Shown piece after piece: positions 14,603 to 23,953 of a DNA stretch of 64,000 bases. Source of the DNA: Aurantibacter crassamenti (lineage in GTDB: Bacteria > Bacteroidota > Bacteroidia > Flavobacteriales > Flavobacteriaceae); assembly GCF_016811105.1 (NCBI RefSeq), contig NZ_JAFBGM010000001.1, forward strand, positions 558,001-622,000. Reading direction: 5' to 3'. The notes below the pieces were generated by a model that searched no databases, was not told the DNA's origin, and saw only the letters and a program-made list of their open reading frames with translations. Position 1 is the stretch's first letter; every line of letters starts with the position of its first letter. Both the position numbers and the translations under genes were made by a program.

Positions 14603-17600
14603 ATGAAAAACCACTTGCAACCAACAACTTTCAAAATATATAATGCTTCTGCCGGATCTGGCAAGACCCATACTTTGGTCAAAGAGTACCTTAAAATTGC
14701 ATTGAGCCAAACAAATAGTTTTAAAAACATACTTGCTATAACATTTACGAATAAGGCCGTAAATGAAATGAAAGAACGTGTTTTAACCAGTCTATTTGAT
14801 TTTAGCCTCCTTGATTTACCAGAAAAAAGCAAAAGCCTATTCAATGATTTACGATTAGATCTAAATATTTCAACCGAGCAATTACAAAAAAAAAGTGGTG
14901 CAACCTTAAAATTAATTTTACACAACTACGCTTACTTTGATGTTTCTACAATAGACAAGTTTACACATCGTGTAATTCGAACATTTGCTAAAGACCTTAA
15001 ATTACCACAAAATTTTGAGCCTATAATTGAGACTGATTTAATTCTTGATGAAGCTATTTCTAGAGTGGTTCAGAAAGCTGGTACTGATGCGCAACTTACC
15101 AAAATACTTATTGAATTCGCATTAGAAAAAATAGATGACAATCGTAGTTGGGATATCACTTTTGACCTTGATAAAATAGGTCAACTTATTTTTAAAGAAA
15201 ATCATGCTGACCATCTTGAAAAATTAGCATTAAAGAAGATGTCTGATTTTTTACAATTAAAAAAGGATGTAATTAAAAAAATAGCTGCTCTAGAAAAGTT
15301 AATGATTGCAGATGCTACAAAAGCAATTGAAGCAATTGAGAGTAGCGGATTAAATTTAGAAGACTTTCCAAGGCAAACCTTACCAAATCATTTCAAAAAA
15401 TTTATAGAAAAAACTTTCGACCCTTCTATATTATATAAGAATAAGTTACAAGAGAATATAGAAAACGGGGCGATTTTAAAAAAAGGCATTGAGCTACCGT
15501 CAAATGAATTTCTTGAAACCATACTTCACTATTATATAAAACTAAAAACAGCAATTTACAATCGGGCATATTTAAAGAACATTTATAAAAACTTGGTTCC
15601 CTTAACAGTCTTAAGTGTTATTCAACAAGAAGTAAAGGCTATTGAAAAAGAACGAGATCAAATTCCGATTTTTAAATTCAATCAAATCATTTCAAAAGAG
15701 ATAAAAAACCAACCCGCTCCATTTATTTATGAACGTTTGGGTGAGAAATATCGCCATTATTTTATTGATGAATTTCAAGATACTTCGGCGGCACAATGGG
15801 GTAATCTCATTCCTCTTATTGATAATGCTTTGGCCGGTGAAGGCGGGTCACTCTTTTTAGTTGGTGATGCTAAACAAGCCATTTATCGTTGGCGGGGTGG
15901 TAGAGCTGAACAGTTTATTGATTTAGCAGGTGATTTTGAAAATCCGTTTGTAATTAAACCTGAGACTAAAAACCTTCCTGTAAATTATAGAAGTTTTGAT
16001 GAAGTTGTAAAATTCAATAATGATTTTTTTACCTGGTCAAGTAATCAATTAAACAAACAAGCCTACAAAGATTTATTTATAGAAGGAAACCAGCAAGAAA
16101 CAAATTCTAAAAAAGGTGGTTTAGTTCGGCTTGACTTTATTACAAAAGAAACCGAAAGCGACACCAGTGAACTTTATTGCAATCAGGTATTATCAACCAT
16201 TAATGAAGTAATTGAGAAGAACTATCTTTTTAAAGATATCACCATTCTAGTAAGAAGCAATACTAAAGGTGCTTTACTTGCTGATTATCTTTCAGAGCAT
16301 GATATACCAATTATATCATCAGAAAGTCTTTTGCTTAATAGTAGTTCAAAAGTCCGTTTTTTAGTAGACCTTTTACACTATGCCAGTGGTTTTAAAGAAA
16401 AAGCACTCGCTTTTGAAATATTGGCCTTTTTAGCCCCTATTGGCGATAAAAAACATCCGTTTATTTATAATAACCTTGAAAGTCTTGATAATTTTTTAAT
16501 TGATGAATATGATTTTTCATTTGCCCGTATAGAGCGACTATCAACCTATGATAGTTTAGAGTACGCAATTCGGCAATTTAATCTAGCACCAACATCAGAC
16601 GCATATATAGTTTTCTTAATGGATGTTATTTTAGAAGTTGAAAAACGAGATGGTGGCAGTATCCAATCTTTTTTAACCTATTGGGAAAAGAAAAAGGAAA
16701 AATTGGCAATCGCAAGTCCTGAGAACCTTGATGCTATTCGAATTATGACCATTCATAAATCAAAAGGATTAGAGTTTCCGGTGGTAATTTTTCCTTTTGC
16801 AGATGCAAATATTTATAATCGCACAAATAAAATGATGTGGGCACCAGCTGACCCTAATACATTTAATGGTTTTGACGAAGTATTATTATCTGAAAAAAGG
16901 GAATTAGCCCAATACCCAAACGAAGCAGCTTTACTATTTGATAGTGAAGAACAAATGATGGAACTTGATGCTATGAATGTTTTATATGTAGCACAAACTA
17001 GGGCTGAAAAAGCACTCTACATTATTTCTGAAAGAAAATCAACAACTTCCAAAAATGAAAAAATTGGTAGTTATCCTGATTTGTTCATCAATTATCTAAT
17101 TAGCAAAAATCTATGGCAAGATGAACAATCTATGTATGAATTTGGACAATTAGATGAACCTTTTGATCAAAAATTAAGTAAAACAAATTCAGCAACACTT
17201 TCGTATCAATACTCTTATCGTGATAGACCCAACTTTAATATAATCACAACTGGAGGAATGCTATGGAGCAATGAGCGCGAAGAAGCAATTTCTCATGGAA
17301 ACTTTATACATTATATATTAAGTCTAATTGAAACCGAAGCAGATCTAGAAAACGCATTGGCGTCAATACTTAAAAATGGCGACGTAGTACAAAGCGATAT
17401 CTTACCTCTAAAGTCTACTATCCTAAAAATAATACAGCATGAAAAACTTAAGGAATTTTTCACTGAAAAATACACCATATTAAATGAGCGCGACATTTTA
17501 ACAGCAAAAGGTAAATTACTTCGCCCTGATCGAATCTCTATTTATTCTAATGAAGCTACTATACTTGATTATAAAACCGGAATGAAAAATCCGAAGTATA

Positions 17601-17707
17601 AAGTACAACTGTATCTGTATGCAGATGCATTAGAAGAAATGGGTTACGTTGTAAAAAACAAAATTATAGTCTATATAAATGATACTATAGAACTAGACCT
17701 TATATAA
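14603..17707 (+). CDS. AddA/RecB-like UvrD-family helicase-nuclease
   Basis: A 1,034-residue double-strand-break repair helicase. Walker A is in YNASAGSGKTHTLVKEY near the N terminus, motif Ib region 'ILAITFTNKAVNEMKERV', Walker B in YFIDEFQDTSAAQW, motif III 'LFLVGDAKQAIYRWRGG', motif IV 'LPVNYRS', and motif V/VI 'IRIMTIHKSKGLEFPVVIF' and 'VLYVAQTRAEKALYI'. The C-terminal 'ATILDYKTGMKNPKYKVQLYLYADAL' is a PD-(D/E)XK nuclease motif, as in AddA and RecB. The partner is likely the nuclease protein at 19411, so together they form an AddAB-type complex. The ATG at 14603 is preferred over an upstream in-frame start at 14570. Confidence 0.9.
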   Translation: MKNHLQPTTFKIYNASAGSGKTHTLVKEYLKIALSQTNSFKNILAITFTNKAVNEMKERVLTSLFDFSLLDLPEKSKSLFNDLRLDLNISTEQLQKKSGATLKLILHNYAYFDVSTIDKFTHRVIRTFAKDLKLPQNFEPIIETDLILDEAISRVVQKAGTDAQLTKILIEFALEKIDDNRSWDITFDLDKIGQLIFKENHADHLEKLALKKMSDFLQLKKDVIKKIAALEKLMIADATKAIEAIESSGLNLEDFPRQTLPNHFKKFIEKTFDPSILYKNKLQENIENGAILKKGIELPSNEFLETILHYYIKLKTAIYNRAYLKNIYKNLVPLTVLSVIQQEVKAIEKERDQIPIFKFNQIISKEIKNQPAPFIYERLGEKYRHYFIDEFQDTSAAQWGNLIPLIDNALAGEGGSLFLVGDAKQAIYRWRGGRAEQFIDLAGDFENPFVIKPETKNLPVNYRSFDEVVKFNNDFFTWSSNQLNKQAYKDLFIEGNQQETNSKKGGLVRLDFITKETESDTSELYCNQVLSTINEVIEKNYLFKDITILVRSNTKGALLADYLSEHDIPIISSESLLLNSSSKVRFLVDLLHYASGFKEKALAFEILAFLAPIGDKKHPFIYNNLESLDNFLIDEYDFSFARIERLSTYDSLEYAIRQFNLAPTSDAYIVFLMDVILEVEKRDGGSIQSFLTYWEKKKEKLAIASPENLDAIRIMTIHKSKGLEFPVVIFPFADANIYNRTNKMMWAPADPNTFNGFDEVLLSEKRELAQYPNEAALLFDSEEQMMELDAMNVLYVAQTRAEKALYIISERKSTTSKNEKIGSYPDLFINYLISKNLWQDEQSMYEFGQLDEPFDQKLSKTNSATLSYQYSYRDRPNFNIITTGGMLWSNEREEAISHGNFIHYILSLIETEADLENALASILKNGDVVQSDILPLKSTILKIIQHEKLKEFFTEKYTILNERDILTAKGKLLRPDRISIYSNEATILDYKTGMKNPKYKVQLYLYADALEEMGYVVKNKIIVYINDTIELDLI

Positions 17708-17768
17708 GGTGTATAATTTACCTTTACTGTAAGTTTTCTTAGCAATAAGGTTTTTCTTTCTTGATACT

Positions 17769-17927
17769 ATGAAAGAACAGGCAAAAATTAGAGTAGAACT
17801 CCTTGCACCAGACCACTCAAAGCCTGCATATCAAGTTTTCGACGCAACAATATCGGTTAGAAAGGCATTAAATATCGTTGAAATGCCATTTTATGCCAGA
17901 AAATGCGATAAAAAAATGAGAAATTGA
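17769..17927 (+). CDS. Small hypothetical protein (52 aa)
   Basis: ATG-initiated frame in the 280-bp gap between the AddA-like gene and the OmpA gene. The product begins MKEQAKIRVELLAPDHSKPA and ends in a basic Cys-containing tail. It has no signal peptide or membrane segment and matches no family I recognise. Codon use looks like that of the neighbours, which favours a real gene. It ends just before the strong ompA promoter at 17930-17959. Confidence 0.5.
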   Translation: MKEQAKIRVELLAPDHSKPAYQVFDATISVRKALNIVEMPFYARKCDKKMRN

Positions 17928-17929
17928 TT

Positions 17930-17959
17930 TTGTTAATAATATTTAACAACTTACATTTG
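17930..17959 (+). promoter_or_regulatory. Consensus Bacteroidetes promoter of the OmpA gene
   Basis: TTG (17930-17932, within TTTTG) is separated by exactly 19 nt from TACATTTG (17952-17959). This matches both the elements and spacing of the primary sigma factor consensus TTTG-N19-TAnnTTTG in Bacteroidetes. The start of transcription should fall about 17965, giving a leader of some 28 nt. Confidence 0.88.
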
Positions 17960-17993
17960 CGGTTAATAAACACTTAAACTTAAAATTTTGAAC

Positions 17994-19334
17994 ATGAAAC
18001 ATCTTAGCAAATTATTGGTTGTTGCCCTACTTGTAGTAGGTTTTAACAACATACAAGCGCAAGACGAGAACAACCCATGGGCTGTTAGCTTCGGAGTAAA
18101 CGCAATAGACGTATACCCAACAGGCGACGTAAGTTCTTTTGGAAATGAGTTCTTTAATGCGACAGACCACTGGAATATTCTGCCTTCAATATCTACTATT
18201 GCAGTATCAAAATCTATAGGTGATGGATTTTCTATTGGAGCTAGAGGTTCTTTAAATAAAATAAGCAAATGGGGTGATGAAACCCGATCTGACCTTTCTT
18301 ACTACGGTGTAGATGGTACTATTAAGTACAATTTCTTAAAAGAAACTGTTATCGATCCTTTTGTTGAAGTAGGTGGTGGTTATACTTGGATTGACGAAGT
18401 AGGCGCTGGTACAGTTAACGGAAGTGTTGGTTTAAACTTTTGGTTCTCTGACAATATTGGTCTTACAGTTCAAACAGTTTATAAGCATGCATTTGAAGAT
18501 TACTTAGCTGCTCATTTTCAGCATTTAGCTGGTATCAAAGTTAAATTTGGTGGTACTGATACTGATGGTGATGGTATATATGACAAAGATGATGCTTGTC
18601 CTGAGGTTGCAGGTTTAGAAGCATTCAACGGTTGTCCTGATGCTGATGGCGATGGAATCGAAGATAGCAAAGATAGCTGTCCAAATGAAGCTGGTTCTAA
18701 AGAAATGAACGGTTGTCCTGATGCTGACGGTGATGGTGTTGCTGATAAAGACGATGCTTGTCCTAACGAAGCTGGTTTAGCTAACTTAGGTGGTTGCCCA
18801 GATGCTGATGGCGATGGTGTAGCTGACAAAGATGATGAGTGTCCTAATGAAGCAGGTCCTGCTGAAAACAAAGGATGTCCTTGGGCTGATAAAGATGGTG
18901 ATAGCGTTTTAGATAAAGATGATGCTTGTCCTGATGTTGCTGGAACTGTAGCTAACAAAGGTTGTCCTGAAGTTACTGAAGAAGTTCAAAAGCAATTGAA
19001 TGACTATGCTAGAACAATCTTATTTTCTACAGGTAAATCAAGCTTAAGTCCAGAATCTACTTCTGTATTTGTTGATATCATCAGAATATTAGGTGAGTAT
19101 CCAACTGCTAAATTTACAGTAGAAGGTCACACTGATAGTGTTGGTGGTGAAAAAACTAACCAAGCTTTATCTGAAAAACGTGCTAATTCAGTAAGAGATT
19201 TCTTAATCGCTGAAGGTATTGCTTCAGATAGATTAACTGCTATCGGTTACGGTGAGGCTAAGCCTATTGCTTCTAACAACACAAGAAGTGGTAGAAAAGA
19301 AAACAGAAGAACAGAAATCAACTTAGTAAAATAA
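17994..19334 (+). CDS. OmpA-family outer membrane protein with thrombospondin type 3 repeats
   Basis: A 446-residue envelope protein linking outer membrane and peptidoglycan. It has a signal peptide ([20 protein letters not shown], cut after QAQ), then a beta-barrel-like N-terminal domain to about residue 180. Five calcium-binding thrombospondin type 3-like repeats follow, of the form DADGDGVxDKDDxCPNEAG (18550-18970). The C-terminal OmpA domain carries '[27 protein letters not shown]' and '[11 protein letters not shown]...RRTEI', which bind diaminopimelate in peptidoglycan. The start is the ATG at 17994 rather than a TTG six bases upstream. Consensus promoter and strong terminator imply a highly expressed single-gene unit, inserted between the AddA- and AddB-like genes. 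Confidence 0.95.
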   Translation: MKHLSKLLVVALLVVGFNNIQAQDENNPWAVSFGVNAIDVYPTGDVSSFGNEFFNATDHWNILPSISTIAVSKSIGDGFSIGARGSLNKISKWGDETRSDLSYYGVDGTIKYNFLKETVIDPFVEVGGGYTWIDEVGAGTVNGSVGLNFWFSDNIGLTVQTVYKHAFEDYLAAHFQHLAGIKVKFGGTDTDGDGIYDKDDACPEVAGLEAFNGCPDADGDGIEDSKDSCPNEAGSKEMNGCPDADGDGVADKDDACPNEAGLANLGGCPDADGDGVADKDDECPNEAGPAENKGCPWADKDGDSVLDKDDACPDVAGTVANKGCPEVTEEVQKQLNDYARTILFSTGKSSLSPESTSVFVDIIRILGEYPTAKFTVEGHTDSVGGEKTNQALSEKRANSVRDFLIAEGIASDRLTAIGYGEAKPIASNNTRSGRKENRRTEINLVK

Positions 19335-19369
19335 GATACTAGATTTCAGTTTAGTAAAATATTTCTTTG

Positions 19370-19400
19370 AAAGCCCTGACATTATTGTCAGGGCTTTTTT
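19370..19400 (+). terminator. Intrinsic terminator after OmpA gene
   Basis: Arms AAGCCCTGACA and TGTCAGGGCTT around a TTAT loop, followed by T residues, 36 bp after the stop codon. Confidence 0.92.
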
Positions 19401-19410
19401 ATTTTAGCAC

Positions 19411-22164
19411 ATGCAAAGTTTTTTAGAAGAGGTCGTACAACAAATATGTCAAGAATACGACAAGCTAGAAAATATCATATTTATACTTCCTAGTAAGCGT
19501 AGTGGTACATTTTTAAGAAAAGCACTCGCACAAACTGCAAATAAAACACTCTTTGCCCCTCAAATACTAAGCATAGAAGGTTTCGTAGAATCTATTTCAG
19601 GTTTAACTACTGCAACCCATACACAACAATTATTTGAACTTTATAAGGTCTATAGAACTATTGCTACAGATGAGCAATCAGATTTCTACTCATTTTCAAA
19701 ATGGGCCAGTACATTACTGCAAGACTTCAATGAAATTGATCGCTATTTAGTAGAGGCCACTGAACTTTTTTCGAACCTAACGGATATACAAGAAATAACG
19801 CATTGGTCGCCAGAAAGTGAAAAAACCAAAATGATGGAAGACTATCTTCAATTTTGGAATCAATTAGAACCCCTGTACCATGCCTTTAATGAAAGTTTAA
19901 TAAACCAAAATCTTGGTCATCAAGGCCTAATCTATAGACGAGCTTTTGAAAATTTAGAAGCATACCTTAATAATACAAATGATAAAATTCACGTATTCAT
20001 AGGTTTCAATGCCTTGAATAAATCTGAAACCTTAATCATCCAAAAAATAATAGCTGATAATAAAAACAAGATTTTTTGGGATATTGATCAGTACTTCTTA
20101 AATGATCAAACACATGATGCCAGTTTCTTCTTAAGAGACTATTTGAAAAATTGGGAATATTTTGAAAATTCAAAAATGATTGGAGTTAGCAATCATTATT
20201 TATCCCCTAAGAATATTGAAATTATAGGGTTACCTAAAAATGTTTCACAGTCTAAATATGTGGGTAGCCTGCTAAATAAAATTGAAAATAATGAGAGCGA
20301 TTCTTTAAAAAATACTGCTGTTATCTTAGGCGATGAAACCATACTAAATCCTATTTTAAATTCAATTCCAAAACAAATTGACCACATCAACATAACAATG
20401 GGCTATCAATTGGGCAACACCCCATTGGCCAGTCTGTTTGAACAATTGATCAATTTATATATTAATAAAGAAACGAGAGGTTGGTACCATCGTACAATAC
20501 TTGATTTACTATCACATCCCTATTTACAAATATTACTCAGCGACGAAAACAACAACTTCGCTCAAAATATATCAAAAACCATTGCATCTCAAAATTGGTC
20601 ATTTATTCAAAGTAATCGATTGATTAAAATATGTACGGAACAAGAGCAAAATTTAAGTTTATTATTTACAGATGAAATTCCCACTACTGAGATATTCATT
20701 TCTAATTGTTTGAAGGTAATTGACATTATTCGCTTAAAACTTGAAAAAAGCACAAACAATCTAGAACTAGAATACCTATACAGGTTTTACAAACTATTCA
20801 ACCAAATAAGTGAACTAGTACAGCAATACCCTTTTGTAAATGACTTAAAATCGCTTCATAGCCTTTATAAAGAATTGCTTTCTAGCGAAACATTAGATTT
20901 TCAAGGTGAGCCCTTAGAAGGATTACAAATTATGGGGATGCTTGAAAGCAGAAACCTAGACTTTGAAACAGTAATTCTTACCTCTGTAAATGAAGGCATT
21001 TTACCTTCAGGGAAATCAAACAATTCATTTATTCCGATAGACTTAAAACACAGTTTTGGTTTACCAACCTATAAAGAAAAAGATGCAGTATACACCTATC
21101 ACTTTTATCGTATACTGCAACGCGCCAAAAACGTATACCTACTATACAATACAGATTCAGATTTGCTAGAAGGAGGTGAAAAAAGTAGATTACTAATGCA
21201 GCTTTTGACCGACAATAATAAAATTGGAGACATTAAAGAAACGGTAATATCACCATCAATTTCGCCGATAAAAAAAGAGCTAGTAACAATACCAAAAGAT
21301 TCCAGTTTAATTGAATTAATTAAGGAACATGCAACTAGTGGGTTTTCACCAACATCATTAAGTAATTACATTCGTAACCCAATAGATTTCTACAAACGAA
21401 ACTTACTTAAGATTGATGATCTAACAGAAGTTGAAGAAACTGTTGCTGCAAATACATTTGGAACTATTGTTCATGATACTCTAGAAGTTATTTATACTCC
21501 GTTTATTGGTAAAGAACTAGAAGTGGCGCAATTAGAGCGTTTGAAAACTAAAATACCAAATTTAGTCAAAATACAATTTGAGAAAACCTACGCCGGAGGT
21601 GATTTTAGTACTGGTAAAAACCTCATCGCATTTAACGTCATTGTAAAATACATTGAAAATTTTATTGATATTGAGATTAGCGAAGTAGAGCAACATCGAA
21701 TTAAAATAGTGGGTCTAGAGAAACAATTTCGTATTACTTTGAATTTTCCAGAACTTGACTATCCTGTATTCTTAAAAGGAAAATTAGACCGTATCGATGA
21801 AATTGACGGCCAAATACGAATTATAGATTTTAAGACAGGAAAAGTCGAACCTAAAAATGTTGAAATTGTAGATTGGCTTGAGGTAATTTCTGAATATGAA
21901 TATAGCAAGGCTTTTCAATTGCTCTGCTACGCACTAATGTATAATGAACAACAACATATTGAAAGTATTGAATCAGGCATTATATCCTTTAAAAACCTAC
22001 CTGCAGGCGTTTTAAAATTTGCTTTTAAAGACAAAAGAGCAAGAGGTGCAAAAAAATTAACACATATCACTCAAGAAACCTTAGTTGACTTTAAAGAACA
22101 ATTAAAAAAGTTGATATTGGAAATCTGTAATGCTTCAATTCCTTTAACGGAAAAAGAGATTTAA
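19411..22164 (+). CDS. AddB-like PD-(D/E)XK nuclease family protein
   Basis: A 917-residue protein resembling the AddB subunit of bacterial helicase-nucleases. The N terminus has a degenerate helicase-like region: 'IFILPSKRSGTFLRKAL' is the expected place of a Walker A but lacks GKT, so it is inactive as an ATPase. The C-terminal nuclease has 'TSLSNYIRNPIDFYKRNLL', GTIVHDTLE, and the catalytic 'LKGKLDRIDEIDGQIRIIDFKTGK' (Asp and Lys of PD-(D/E)XK). The partner is the UvrD-type protein encoded 3 kb upstream. The ATG lies only 10 bp after the OmpA terminator. Confidence 0.85.
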   Translation: MQSFLEEVVQQICQEYDKLENIIFILPSKRSGTFLRKALAQTANKTLFAPQILSIEGFVESISGLTTATHTQQLFELYKVYRTIATDEQSDFYSFSKWASTLLQDFNEIDRYLVEATELFSNLTDIQEITHWSPESEKTKMMEDYLQFWNQLEPLYHAFNESLINQNLGHQGLIYRRAFENLEAYLNNTNDKIHVFIGFNALNKSETLIIQKIIADNKNKIFWDIDQYFLNDQTHDASFFLRDYLKNWEYFENSKMIGVSNHYLSPKNIEIIGLPKNVSQSKYVGSLLNKIENNESDSLKNTAVILGDETILNPILNSIPKQIDHINITMGYQLGNTPLASLFEQLINLYINKETRGWYHRTILDLLSHPYLQILLSDENNNFAQNISKTIASQNWSFIQSNRLIKICTEQEQNLSLLFTDEIPTTEIFISNCLKVIDIIRLKLEKSTNNLELEYLYRFYKLFNQISELVQQYPFVNDLKSLHSLYKELLSSETLDFQGEPLEGLQIMGMLESRNLDFETVILTSVNEGILPSGKSNNSFIPIDLKHSFGLPTYKEKDAVYTYHFYRILQRAKNVYLLYNTDSDLLEGGEKSRLLMQLLTDNNKIGDIKETVISPSISPIKKELVTIPKDSSLIELIKEHATSGFSPTSLSNYIRNPIDFYKRNLLKIDDLTEVEETVAANTFGTIVHDTLEVIYTPFIGKELEVAQLERLKTKIPNLVKIQFEKTYAGGDFSTGKNLIAFNVIVKYIENFIDIEISEVEQHRIKIVGLEKQFRITLNFPELDYPVFLKGKLDRIDEIDGQIRIIDFKTGKVEPKNVEIVDWLEVISEYEYSKAFQLLCYALMYNEQQHIESIESGIISFKNLPAGVLKFAFKDKRARGAKKLTHITQETLVDFKEQLKKLILEICNASIPLTEKEI

Positions 22165-22191
22165 ATACCAACTTTTCTAAATAGTTTATAT

Positions 22192-22905
22192 TTATTTTTT
22201 ATCTGGTCTACTCGGGCGTACTTCAATTTTACTTGGCAAAGTTCTCGGATGCATTTTTAAAAGATCTAGAACCAAATCACCAATATCTTCAGGTTGAATT
22301 TTCCATGCATCTTTTTCATCAGGCTCGTTATTATTAAAATGAGTTGCAACAGAACCTGGCATTATCGTCGAAACTTTAATATCATATTTTCGAAGATCTA
22401 ACATTACGGCTTGCGTAAAACCAACTACACCAAACTTTGTTGCGTTATAGCCCGCACCTGCAGCAAAAAAATTAGTGCCTGCTAAACTAGCAAGCGTCAT
22501 ATAATATCCTTTTGACTTTTTAAGTGCCTCAACAGAGGCTTTTAAGGTGTAAAACACACCTGTTAAATTTGTATCAATCATCTGATTCCAAAACTCTGGC
22601 GTCATCTCATCAACAGGCATAAAATGACCCACACCAGCATTCGCTAGAACTACATCAACCTGTCCCCATTTTTCTAGTATAGCCTCAATAGCCTTTTTTT
22701 CATCATCAAACTGACTAACATCAGAAGCTAACGCCAATACATTGTTTTCATCACCTAAATATTCCGCTGCTTGCTGAACCGTTTTTAAAGTACGTCCACT
22801 AATGGCAACCTTCATTCCAGCATCAACCAATTTTTTTGCTACTCCAAATCCTATTCCTTTCGAACCTCCCGTAATGTAGGCTACTTTATTTTTTAAGTCT
22901 TGCAT
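22192..22905 (-). CDS. SDR family oxidoreductase
   Basis: A 237-residue classical short-chain dehydrogenase. NAD(P) binding is shown by TGGSKGIGFGVAKKL near the N terminus and NAG in 'VVLANAGVGHF'. The catalytic triad is Ser in 'YYMTLASLAG', and YxxxK in 'GYNATKFGVVGF'. The ATG at 22905 gives the usual start; the upstream codons at 22929 do not. Substrate unknown. It lies tail to tail with the AddB-like gene and divergent from the GNAT gene, so it is not part of the fucose operon. Confidence 0.9.
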   Translation of the reverse strand: MQDLKNKVAYITGGSKGIGFGVAKKLVDAGMKVAISGRTLKTVQQAAEYLGDENNVLALASDVSQFDDEKKAIEAILEKWGQVDVVLANAGVGHFMPVDEMTPEFWNQMIDTNLTGVFYTLKASVEALKKSKGYYMTLASLAGTNFFAAGAGYNATKFGVVGFTQAVMLDLRKYDIKVSTIMPGSVATHFNNNEPDEKDAWKIQPEDIGDLVLDLLKMHPRTLPSKIEVRPSRPDKK

Positions 22906-23050
22906 TATCTTTTTTTTACAAATTACCAATCTGTTTGCATTGAAAGCAATAGCTAAAGTTATTATTTTCTTAAAAGCTTAAAATATATCTATATAGCAAT
23001 TTCTGTGCATACTTTTATAATCGACAATAAATAGTATTTTCGAACACATA

Positions 23051-23929
23051 ATGCCAAAACCAACAATAAATATTGAAATAAGAGTAATGCTTCTATCTGA
23101 TATGGAAGCCATTATGCAGCTTAAGAATGCTGAAAATTGGAACCAAACTGAACAAGATTGGGAGTTTCTAATTGAACAAAATCCCAATTATTGTTTTGTA
23201 GCTTGTATTGATGGATTAATAGTTGGCACTGTAACGGCAATGGAATTTGAAAACAAATTGGCGTGGATCGGCATGATGTTAGTTTCAAAAAATTATCGCG
23301 GTTTAGGAATAAGTAAAATGCTGTTAAATACCGTCATTAATAAATTGAAGTTTTGTGAATCTATAAAACTTGATGCCACACCAGCAGGCATCCCTGTGTA
23401 TAAAAAATTAGGTTTTTCTGATGAATATGAGATTTGTAGAATGACAATCTCTAATTTATTATTAGACTCTAAATCGCAATTTGAAAAATCGAATAATTCT
23501 GTTGAACCGATAAACGAAATAATTCTTAGTGAGGTAGCGAAATATGATCAAGAAGTTTATGGTGTAAATCGAAAACCCTTGATGCAATTTATGCTACGAC
23601 ATAAAAACAATTGCCATTGGTGTTTAAAGGAAGGTGATTTATTAATCGGTTATATTTCAGGGCGAAACGGCAATAACTATTTTCAAATCGGACCACTATT
23701 AGCAGCATCAACATCTGAAGCTAAAATACTTTTAACAGCTGCATTTCAAAACTTGTTAGGTAAACCTATTTTGGTAGATGTACTAAAACAACAACCTGAA
23801 CTAATTGAATGGTTAACTACTATTGGCTTTGAAGTACAACGAGATTTTACAAGAATGTATTTAAAAAATAACTCATGTGACAATCAAATAGAAAATCACT
23901 TTGTAATTGCTGGTCCTGAATTAGGGTAA
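23051..23929 (+). CDS. GNAT family N-acetyltransferase with two domains
   Basis: A 292-residue protein whose N-terminal half is a GNAT acetyltransferase. Acetyl-CoA binding is shown by 'MMLVSKNYRGLGISKMLLN' (the R/QxxGxG/A type loop), followed by 'IKLDATPAGIPVYKKLGFSDEYE'. The C-terminal half resembles a second, degenerate GNAT-like domain such as the one found in YitH/HsmF-type proteins. Acceptor unknown. A TATTTTCG box just upstream of the ATG is close to the -7 consensus. Confidence 0.85.
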   Translation: MPKPTINIEIRVMLLSDMEAIMQLKNAENWNQTEQDWEFLIEQNPNYCFVACIDGLIVGTVTAMEFENKLAWIGMMLVSKNYRGLGISKMLLNTVINKLKFCESIKLDATPAGIPVYKKLGFSDEYEICRMTISNLLLDSKSQFEKSNNSVEPINEIILSEVAKYDQEVYGVNRKPLMQFMLRHKNNCHWCLKEGDLLIGYISGRNGNNYFQIGPLLAASTSEAKILLTAAFQNLLGKPILVDVLKQQPELIEWLTTIGFEVQRDFTRMYLKNNSCDNQIENHFVIAGPELG

Positions 23930-23953
23930 TATTTAAATATTTATTGAATTCAA

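Noticed and set aside
14545-14925. 126-codon minus-strand frame opposite the start of the AddA-like gene
   Set aside because: It is antisense to the Walker A region of a clear helicase and has no recognisable sequence.
18518-18958. Minus-strand frame of 146 codons within the OmpA gene
   Set aside because: It is a Ser/Pro-rich shadow created by the repeated thrombospondin-type Asp/Gly codons on the coding strand.
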